6,383 bases of DNA, from assembly GCA_031273365.1 (NCBI GenBank), contig JAISSA010000071.1, positions 1-6,383 of the forward strand, written 5' to 3'. A program made the translations under genes and the position numbers. The stretch is from Synergistaceae bacterium (lineage in GTDB: Bacteria > Synergistota > Synergistia > Synergistales > Aminobacteriaceae). Of this stretch, positions 1 to 4,584 are shown piece by piece. The notes under the pieces are model-generated. The model did not search any database. It was not told the origin of the DNA and saw only the letters and a program-made list of their open reading frames with translations. The number at the start of each line of letters is the position of its first letter. Positions within the stretch are counted from its first letter, which is position 1.

Positions 1-416
1 GCGACGTAGTAACGCAGGTCCGCCGGAGCGGTTTTCTCCAGTCGGGCGGCCGTTTTCAGGGCCTCCGGGATCCTCTTCAGGTTTTCATACCCCAGAAGCA
101 GAGTCATTTCGGCGTAGGGTTTCACCTCCGCCGGAAAGGAATCCGCGTGACGCTCCAGAATCTCCACCGCCTCGGCCCACCGGTTTTGTATCCGCAGGGC
201 GTTGGCCATGAGGGAGTGATCCATGGGGCTCAGGGGCCTTCCTGCGCTGTAGAACGCGTCCATCGCCGCCCACGATCTCCTCTGAAAAAGCGAGGCAGGC
301 GAAACCTCCGCGCCCGAGGCTCCGCCTCCGGACAGGAACAGAAGAACAACGATCGTCAGCGCGGCCAGAAATCTGTAAAAGTACAGGCGTACGCCTTTTT
401 TTTTAATTTTTCCCAT
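1..416 (-). CDS. Exported TPR-like protein, C-terminus beyond window
   Basis: An open frame begins at ATG 416 and runs off the left edge after 138 codons with no stop. The start is supported by a GGGAGAG motif 4-5 bases upstream. Residues 1-15 are rich in Lys/Arg, residues 16-28 form a hydrophobic core (FLAALTIVVLLFL), and an ASGA-E site at 36/37 looks like signal peptidase I cleavage, so the protein is probably exported. The mature part has at least two helix-pair units with a tetratricopeptide pattern: about 68-93 (ALRIQNRWAEAVEILE...P) and about 98-130 (LLLGYENLKRIPEALKTA...P). TPR units mediate protein-protein contacts; no enzymatic function can be assigned. It lies 67 bp downstream of ispE on the same strand and may be co-transcribed. 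The codons for K5-K7 contain a run of nine A. Confidence is high for the frame and export signal, moderate for TPR. Confidence 0.78.
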   Translation of the reverse strand, partial: MGKIKKKGVRLYFYRFLAALTIVVLLFLSGGGASGAEVSPASLFQRRSWAAMDAFYSAGRPLSPMDHSLMANALRIQNRWAEAVEILERHADSFPAEVKPYAEMTLLLGYENLKRIPEALKTAARLEKTAPADLRYYV

Positions 417-438
417 GGCTCTCTCCCATTTCATTTAT

Positions 439-463
439 TGTCTTCAATAACTGTCTTCAATAA
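439..463. repeat. 12-bp tandem direct repeat between ispE and the TPR-like gene
   Basis: TGTCTTCAATAA occurs at 439-450 and again at 452-463, a period of 13 bp. On the minus strand it reads TTATTGAAGACA twice, about 23-47 bp ahead of the start codon of the exported TPR-like gene. It could be a regulator-binding direct repeat or a simple duplication. I see no convincing -35/-10 pair over it. Confidence 0.6.
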
Positions 464-483
464 TAATTAGCCTGGGGCAAGCC

Positions 484-1353
484 TCATCTCACGTCGACCG
501 ACAGCACCTGCCGCACGCAGCGGGGCCACGTGAAAGATCGGAGGCGGGGCGTCTCATGAAAAAGCGCGAAAACGGCCGCCCCGCTGCCGGTGATCCCCCA
601 GCCGCGGCTTCCCGCGTCCGTGAAGAGCTTGAAAAGCTCCCCGTAGTCCGGAAACCGCTCCATGAGATCCGCCGAAAAATCGTTCGGCAGAAGGCCCACG
701 CACTCTCCGTCCCGCAGCCGGCGACACAGCAGGTCGGCCTCCTCCCGGGCAGCGGCCTCGTTCAGGGGATACCTTCCTCCGTACCGAAGGTCCAGACGGC
801 CATAGGCGTTTTCCGTCCCCGCGCTCCAGGCGGGAAACGCGACCAGGACGTAAAACGCCAGGGGCTCCAGAGGTTCCAGCTTCTCCCCGACCCCCGAGAC
901 CCGCGCCAGAGAAAGGCCGGAAAACAGAAACGGCACGTCCGCCCCCGTCCTCAGCGCGACGTCGCGCCACGCGGGGCCATCGTCGTTTCCGGCCAGCCAG
1001 CGCAGCAGCGCGGCGCCGTTGCCGCTGCCCGCTCCCAGCCCCGATCCCGGCGGCAGGGTCTTATGAATTTCCACGTCCAGAAACGGGACGTCAAAACCGG
1101 CCGACCTGGCACAGCGCAGAGCGCGGGTCACGATGTTCCCGCCCTCGATTTCCATTCCCCGGACGCGAACGTCATCCGCGCATTCGGCTCCCGAAATCAG
1201 AAGCGTCTCCACGGGCGGAAGCCGCAGAAACAGCGACAGAATATTATGATATCCATCGGAACGCAGGGACGTTACCCTGAGAGAAAGGTTAATCTTTGCA
1301 GCTCCGGGCTGCACAAAACGCAAATCCGGACTCCCCGGCCAGAAATCATTCAC
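484..1353 (-). CDS. ispE: 4-diphosphocytidyl-2-C-methyl-D-erythritol kinase
   Basis: This is a GHMP-family kinase of the MEP (non-mevalonate) isoprenoid pathway. It phosphorylates the 2-hydroxyl of CDP-methylerythritol with ATP and acts in the cytoplasm. The N-terminal motif PGAAKINLSL (K20 being the conserved lysine) is followed by SDGYH (32-36), the glycine-rich ATP loop LPPGSGLGAGSGNGAALL (100-117), the catalytic-Asp motif TGADVPF (D139), and the C-terminal GITGSGAAVFALF (253-265). Asn at 112 in the ATP loop, where many homologues have Asp, also occurs in the E. coli enzyme. GTG at 1353 is chosen as the start because AGGAGGGAG lies 9-11 bases upstream; it gives 289 residues, the normal family length. 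The frame stays open to an ATG at 1434, but that extension would translate a hairpin and has no family counterpart. veg lies upstream, as in Bacillus. The gene is intact. Confidence 0.95.
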   Translation of the reverse strand: MNDFWPGSPDLRFVQPGAAKINLSLRVTSLRSDGYHNILSLFLRLPPVETLLISGAECADDVRVRGMEIEGGNIVTRALRCARSAGFDVPFLDVEIHKTLPPGSGLGAGSGNGAALLRWLAGNDDGPAWRDVALRTGADVPFLFSGLSLARVSGVGEKLEPLEPLAFYVLVAFPAWSAGTENAYGRLDLRYGGRYPLNEAAAREEADLLCRRLRDGECVGLLPNDFSADLMERFPDYGELFKLFTDAGSRGWGITGSGAAVFALFHETPRLRSFTWPRCVRQVLSVDVR

Positions 1354-1363
1354 CCAAATTGCT

Positions 1364-1370
1364 CCCTCCT
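1364..1370 (-). promoter_or_regulatory. Ribosome binding site deciding the ispE start
   Basis: On the minus strand AGGAGGG sits 10-11 bases ahead of GTG 1353. This strong Shine-Dalgarno favours the GTG start over the in-frame ATG at 1434, which lies inside the terminator/hairpin region. Confidence 0.7.
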
Positions 1371-1390
1371 GAAAACGCAATTTAAAGCTC

Positions 1391-1427
1391 AGGGGCAGAG
1401 CCCGTTCGCCCCTGGGGCTCTGCCCCT
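1391..1427. repeat. GC-rich inverted repeat upstream of ispE
   Basis: AGGGGCAGAGCCC (1391-1403) pairs perfectly with GGGCTCTGCCCCT (1415-1427) across an 11-base loop. Each arm is also a small self-complementary unit of the form GGGGC-NNN-GCCCC, so two alternative folds are possible. The right arm GGGGCTCTGCCCC differs by one base from GGGGCTCCGCCCC at 4457-4469, which suggests both belong to a dispersed extragenic palindrome family. There is no U-tract after it in the ispE direction, so it is not an intrinsic terminator there. It falls in the ispE 5' leader. Confidence 0.75.
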
Positions 1428-1431
1428 TCCT

Positions 1432-1469
1432 CAATAAAACAAATACCCCCGACGAAGGCCGGGGGTATT
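1432..1469 (-). terminator. Rho-independent terminator of veg
   Basis: On the minus strand, just after the veg stop, a 10-bp perfect stem AATACCCCCG/CGGGGGTATT (1469-1460 with 1451-1442) is extended by a wobble and one more pair around a CTTC tetraloop. It is followed by TGTTTTATT. It should end most veg transcripts before ispE, so ispE depends on read-through or on a promoter I could not recognise. Confidence 0.85.
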
Positions 1470-1473
1470 GTAG

Positions 1474-1707
1474 CTAAATTGAGGGAACTATTTCAAGTTC
1501 AACTTCCCTGGTGAGAATCTCCGCGTAGCTGAAGGAAACGGTACTCGCCCTGGATTCCACGTACATCGTAAAAAGCTTGGGATAGACATCCAGTAAAATA
1601 CCCTGCGTTTCTTCCGTTCTGTTACGCCCCTTCGACGTCCGACACCTGACCCGCTGACCCTTATAGGAAACAATTTCGTCTTTGATGGAGGTGAGGGTTC
1701 TCGGCAT
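1474..1707 (-). CDS. veg: Veg family protein (DUF1021)
   Basis: This 77-residue cytoplasmic protein matches the Veg family. It has the order IKDEIVSYKGQRVRC, then GRNRTEETQGILLDVYPKLF, then VSFSYAEILTREVELEI near the C-terminus. These correspond to the family pattern of a KR/GRR-rich strand, a G-[IV]L-x-x-[YF]P-x-[LV]F core and a closing YAD/EILT-x-x-VEL segment. In Bacillus subtilis Veg is abundant and linked to biofilm matrix gene expression; its biochemical activity is not firmly known, and no role here can be read from sequence. It is slightly shorter than the B. subtilis protein (86 aa), lacking the C-terminal tail. ATG 1707 is preceded by GAGGGAG with about nine bases of spacing. Placement just ahead of ispE repeats the Bacillus gene order. 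Confidence 0.9.
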   Translation of the reverse strand: MPRTLTSIKDEIVSYKGQRVRCRTSKGRNRTEETQGILLDVYPKLFTMYVESRASTVSFSYAEILTREVELEIVPSI

Positions 1708-1741
1708 AAAACATCACTCCCTCGTTTTTATTGCAATCTGT

Positions 1742-1770
1742 ATACTATCACAAACAAAGCAAAATGACAA
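1742..1770 (-). promoter_or_regulatory. Sigma70-type promoter of veg
   Basis: On the minus strand, TTGTCA (1770-1765, five of six consensus bases) and TAGTAT (1747-1742) are separated by exactly 17 bases, with a TGA immediately before the -10 (extended -10). Predicted transcription starts near 1735, giving a leader of about 28 bases that includes the veg ribosome binding site. Confidence 0.7.
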
Positions 1771-1819
1771 ATTTTGCGACTGACGCGCCAACCCTTCCGT
1801 ATACGCCAGTTTAGTCACG

Positions 1820-1893
1820 AAAAGAACATAAAAACTTCCTCCCCTTCGTCTGATGCTCCATGAAGCTCGCAGTTCGGATATACGGGGAGGAAG
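1820..1893 (-). terminator. Left-facing terminator-like hairpin with no gene feeding it
   Basis: CTTCCTCCCC and GGGGAGGAAG (1835-1844 and 1884-1893) form a perfect 10-bp stem around a 39-base loop, which itself contains a small GCTT-CATG-GAGC hairpin. On the minus strand the stem is followed by TTTTTATGTTCTTTT, a fair U-tract; on the plus strand there is none. The gene to the right runs the other way, so nothing coding would be terminated here. It may end a small RNA or form part of a veg leader. The long loop makes it atypical as an intrinsic terminator. Confidence 0.5.
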
Positions 1894-1936
1894 ACGATAC
1901 AAATTGTACAAAAGAGGGTCAAAAAAATATTAAGAC

Positions 1937-1952
1937 TAAATTTTAAAATTTA
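1937..1952. repeat. 16-bp AT palindrome with a second half-site
   Basis: TAAATTTTAAAATTTA is a perfect 16-bp palindrome. Its half AAAATTTA recurs at 1973-1980, 28 bp downstream, close to a whole number of helical turns. The surrounding 100 bp are strongly AT-rich. It could be an operator or simply bent, AT-rich promoter DNA; the function is not determinable from sequence. Confidence 0.5.
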
Positions 1953-2033
1953 TTGATAGAATATAACCAGTCAAAATTTAGAGTTTTTATTTTTGAGTTC
2001 TCTTTTTAAACTTTTCTCCTGCGTGGAGAGTAC

Positions 2034-2062
2034 TTGCATTCTCAGATAGCATGGCATACACT
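2034..2062 (+). promoter_or_regulatory. Candidate chemoreceptor promoter
   Basis: TTGCAT (2034-2039) and TACACT (2057-2062) are separated by 17 bases. Both boxes are weak (three and four of six consensus bases), so this is tentative. It would give a 5' leader of about 190 bases. No sigma28-type motif, common for chemotaxis genes in other bacteria, was found. Confidence 0.3.
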
Positions 2063-2227
2063 TTTCCCGTTATTGCAGGGGAAACAGTGACGCCTTTTCG
2101 GGTATTGGCAAATTTCTGAGGCGCCGGGGGGGCGGGTTTGATATTGAGGCAGATTCAATGACGGGGGAGCTTCGAACCCAACGGATTATTGGTTAAGGAG
2201 TTGGCAAGGCAGTCATTTCACTGTCTA
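2063..2227 (+). ncRNA. Candidate structured 5' leader of the chemoreceptor gene
   Basis: Several inverted repeats follow one another: TTTCCC/GGGAAA (2063-2068 with 2079-2084), CGCCT/AGGCG, and a 8-bp arm GGGTTTGA/TCGAACCC (2134-2141 with 2172-2179, one G-U). The last encloses ATTGA/TCAAT (2143-2147 with 2155-2159). Then comes GGCAGT/ACTGTC around 2209-2226. Nested stems this close to the start codon are consistent with a regulatory RNA. Chemoreceptors are sometimes controlled by cyclic-di-GMP riboswitches, but I do not find the GEMM core sequences, so no class is assigned. Confidence 0.3.
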
Positions 2228-2246
2228 CGGTTTCAGGGAAATTTTT

Positions 2247-2252
2247 GGAGGA
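2247..2252 (+). promoter_or_regulatory. Ribosome binding site deciding the chemoreceptor start
   Basis: GGAGGA lies ten bases ahead of ATG 2263. A TTG at 2245 would overlap this motif, and ATG 2254 is only one base from it, so ATG 2263 is the likely start. Confidence 0.75.
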
Positions 2253-2262
2253 GATGGTACGC

Positions 2263-4410
2263 ATGTGGTGGAGGAATTTCAGGCTCAGCTTTAAACTTTT
2301 GTTGGGATTTGGATTGCTTTTGTTCGTATTTCTTATCGCTATTGCAGTGACGTGGGAGAACATGAGCAACGTGAGAGAGGGCAGCGAGTTTCTGAACACC
2401 GAGGTTGTGCCCGCGCTGGCGTTGAGCAGCGGGCTGGAACGAAATCTTTACGAGCTCTTTCTGGCGGTTCGCCTGATGCAGTTCAAAGAAGACGACGAGA
2501 CAATTTCGGCGGCTCAGACGGCAATGGCGACGGTGCAGAAGACACTGGCGGACATCGCCGCCCTGGGCGCCGCCGCCCCCAGGCTTCGCAGCCCGCAATA
2601 CGTTAGGGAGACTCTTGTACCCCACTATAAAACTTATGTGGAATTTACTGAAAAAGCCATTGCCGGCATAAAGAAAAAGAGGGAGATCTACAGCACTATG
2701 CTGGAAGCGGGAAGGAATATGTCCGCCATCGCCGATCGAATCGTGACCATGCTCTACAACTCGGGGAAAGAAGACGCTCAAACCCGCGATACGGAGAAGA
2801 TCGTCGCGCGCCTGGATCTGCTTCGCGTGGGGCAGGACATCAGCAACACCGTCATGAATCTGAGACGCGCCATTCAGAATGCCGTCGCCAACGACGATAC
2901 CCGGGCGATGACCGCGACGCTCGACCTGATCACAACTCTCGACAAAAATATTCAGACTCTGAACCCGCTTGCCGACACCCCTGAGAAAAAGCGAGTTCTG
3001 GACGAGATGAACGAGACGGCGCAAAAATATCAGGCCGCCCTGCAGGCGTTTGTTGCGATCTTCACGGAGGTGATCGGCTACAATGCCTCACGGGTTCCCG
3101 TTTTCATCTCTCTCAACGGGGATGGCACGTACTCTTCCGGCCTTGCCATGGAGCGAATCCGGAACGTTTCGCAGGAAGCCGTTTCCAATTTGAACAGCGC
3201 CATCTTCCTGATGATCGTATGCGCAGGCATAGCCGTCGTTTTGGGCATACTGATCGCGATCTTCATCTCCCGCAGCATAGCGAAGCCCCTGAACACGATC
3301 GTTGGCCTCGCGAAGCGCGCCGGAGACGGCGACCTGACCATCGAGTACGGGGACTTCGGCTACGAGGGCAGGGATGAACTGGGGACGCTCGCCCTGGCGC
3401 TGTCCAATATGATCGCGGCGCAGGAAAAAACCATGCAGCAGGTCGTCGCCGTCGCAGAGAACCTTTCGAGCGGGGCCGGCAGCCTCTCCTCCATTTCCGA
3501 GGAGACAAACGCCTCGATGGAGGAGATCAAGTCCTCCATCGACCAGGTCTCCTCGCTGAGCGAGGGCAATGGCGCCGCGCTCGAAGAGTGCAACGCCGGC
3601 GTAGAGGAGATGAGCGCCGGAGCGGACACCGTGGCGCAGTCGGCGACGGACAGCGCCGCCTTCATTTCCCAGACGACGGAAGCGTCCAACAAGGCCGTTC
3701 AGACGGTGAACAGCGTCATCGCAGGAATGCGCAACGTGGACAGAAACGCTAAGGAAAGCGAAAGCAAAATGCACCAGCTGGTCTCGTCCGTCGAGAACGT
3801 CAGCAGCTTCGTGTCGGTCATCACGGGGATCGCGGATCAGACGAACCTGCTGGCCCTCAACGCGGCCATCGAGGCGGCGCGCGCGGGGGAGGTCGGACGC
3901 GGTTTTGCCGTCGTTGCCGAGGAGGTGCGCAAGCTGGCGGAAGAATCCGCCCGCGCGGCCCAGAACGTCAATGGGATCATCGTCGAGCTTCAGAGCGGCG
4001 CTCAGGAAAACATCAAGGCCACGACCGAGTCGGGGCGTATGCTGGGAGACACGCTCGTCCAGGCGGAACGGGCACAGGAAGAGCTGAACGGCGCTCTGAA
4101 GGAAATCAACAAGGCCAACGACTCCATCCAGAACATCGCCGCCGTCGCGGAGGAGCAGGCGGCATCCTGCAAGGAAGTGGCGACGGCCATTGACAGCGCG
4201 ACCCGTTCGACGATGGAAATGGTCGAGACGATCTCGAACATTCGCCGGGCTTCGGAAGAGACGGCCCAGGCGGCGCAGGGCGTCGCGGAGCAGTCCGAGA
4301 CCATAGCGGCCCACTCCCAGACCCTGTCGGATGTCCTGTCCCACTTCAGGCTGCATAGCGTCGCGCCCGCCGCCACGGCCACGAAAGCCCTGAAGGCTCA
4401 AAAACGGTAA
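2263..4410 (+). CDS. Methyl-accepting chemotaxis protein, transmembrane
   Basis: This 715-residue chemoreceptor passes ligand signals to CheA/CheW and the flagellar or pilus motor. A short basic N-terminus leads into TM1 (about 12-31), then about 280 extracytoplasmic residues predicted to be all helical, then TM2 (about 313-335). No Cache or PAS motifs are seen; the length fits a helical bimodular (HBM) or enlarged four-helix-bundle sensor, so the ligand is unknown. HAMP spans about 337-390 (AKPL at 340-343, DELG at 371-374). Two consensus methylation sites are present: SSISEETNAS (409-418) and AAVAEEQAAS (626-635). The signalling hairpin tip is intact at 523-560 (IADQTNLLALNAAIEAARAGE). The C-terminus (ALKAQKR) lacks a CheR-tethering pentapeptide. 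No other che genes are in view, so it is an orphan receptor. Start ATG 2263 is set by GGAGGA. Confidence 0.95.
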   Translation: MWWRNFRLSFKLLLGFGLLLFVFLIAIAVTWENMSNVREGSEFLNTEVVPALALSSGLERNLYELFLAVRLMQFKEDDETISAAQTAMATVQKTLADIAALGAAAPRLRSPQYVRETLVPHYKTYVEFTEKAIAGIKKKREIYSTMLEAGRNMSAIADRIVTMLYNSGKEDAQTRDTEKIVARLDLLRVGQDISNTVMNLRRAIQNAVANDDTRAMTATLDLITTLDKNIQTLNPLADTPEKKRVLDEMNETAQKYQAALQAFVAIFTEVIGYNASRVPVFISLNGDGTYSSGLAMERIRNVSQEAVSNLNSAIFLMIVCAGIAVVLGILIAIFISRSIAKPLNTIVGLAKRAGDGDLTIEYGDFGYEGRDELGTLALALSNMIAAQEKTMQQVVAVAENLSSGAGSLSSISEETNASMEEIKSSIDQVSSLSEGNGAALEECNAGVEEMSAGADTVAQSATDSAAFISQTTEASNKAVQTVNSVIAGMRNVDRNAKESESKMHQLVSSVENVSSFVSVITGIADQTNLLALNAAIEAARAGEVGRGFAVVAEEVRKLAEESARAAQNVNGIIVELQSGAQENIKATTESGRMLGDTLVQAERAQEELNGALKEINKANDSIQNIAAVAEEQAASCKEVATAIDSATRSTMEMVETISNIRRASEETAQAAQGVAEQSETIAAHSQTLSDVLSHFRLHSVAPAATATKALKAQKR

Positions 4411-4454
4411 AGAGGGCGGGATTTTCAGGGGGCGAGCGGGCTTCGGCCTAAACC

Positions 4455-4500
4455 GTGGGGCTCCGCCCCACACCCCGCAGGGGACTAGTCCCCTGACCCC
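4455..4500. repeat. Tandem palindromic extragenic repeat
   Basis: GTGGGGC-TCC-GCCCCAC (4455-4471) is a 7-bp perfect hairpin. It is followed by the perfect 18-bp palindrome CAGGGGACTAGTCCCCTG (4478-4495), flanked by CCCC on both sides. It lies outside genes, between the chemoreceptor stop and its terminator. Its first unit is nearly identical to an arm of the hairpin upstream of ispE. This has the look of a REP-like dispersed element. Confidence 0.75.
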
Positions 4501-4514
4501 GTTAATTTTTCTCT

Positions 4515-4546
4515 AAAAAATCCCCGCTCTGACGCGGGGATTTTTT
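4515..4546. terminator. Bidirectional Rho-independent terminator
   Basis: A perfect 13-bp stem AAAAAATCCCCGC (4515-4527) / GCGGGGATTTTTT (4534-4546) encloses a six-base loop. The A-run and T-run give a U-tract on either strand. It sits between two convergent genes, 105 bp after the chemoreceptor stop and 39 bp after the WG-repeat gene stop, and should serve both. Confidence 0.92.
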
Positions 4547-4584
4547 GTTCGATCGTAGCTTTTTCCTTTCATTTTTTTCCTCGA

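Larger units (their letters stand above)
1708..2262. other. Divergent intergenic region between veg and the chemoreceptor
   Basis: This stretch of 555 bases has no supportable protein gene; the only frame of any length (1911-1714, minus) starts at TTG and overlaps the veg promoter. From left to right it holds the veg promoter, the left-facing hairpin, an AT-rich patch at about 1917-2016, and a GC-richer segment of nested inverted repeats ahead of the chemoreceptor. The length and layering are unusual for a simple divergent promoter region. Confidence 0.8.

Noticed and set aside
439..463. CRISPR-like repeat
   Set aside because: It has only two 12-bp copies with a one-base gap; this is a tandem duplication, not a repeat-spacer array.
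1354..1434. N-terminal extension of ispE to the in-frame ATG at 1434
   Set aside because: It would translate the GC-rich inverted repeat, has no ribosome binding site and has no counterpart in the family. GTG 1353 has a strong Shine-Dalgarno.
556..1437. Long plus-strand frame (293 codons) opposite ispE
   Set aside because: It is a shadow frame with no family resemblance; ispE motifs are conserved on the minus strand.
1714..1911. 65-codon minus-strand frame
   Set aside because: It starts with TTG, has no recognisable family, and runs through the terminator-like hairpin and the veg promoter.
2070..2180. Cyclic-di-GMP-I (GEMM) riboswitch
   Set aside because: GGGGAAACAGTGACGCC faintly recalls the GEMM core, but the GCAAACC and ACGCAAAGCC elements and the receptor stem are absent.
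2165..2180. tRNA T-arm-like TTCGAACCC
   Set aside because: There is no acceptor, D or anticodon arm around it; the bases pair instead with GGGTTTGA upstream.
2245..2262. Chemoreceptor start at TTG 2245 or ATG 2254
   Set aside because: Both overlap or abut the Shine-Dalgarno GGAGGA; ATG 2263 has proper spacing.
3088..4473. Long minus-strand frame (461 codons) opposite the chemoreceptor
   Set aside because: It is a low-complexity Arg/Gly/Asp/Leu-rich shadow of a GC-rich gene, and the plus-strand frame is an unmistakable chemoreceptor.
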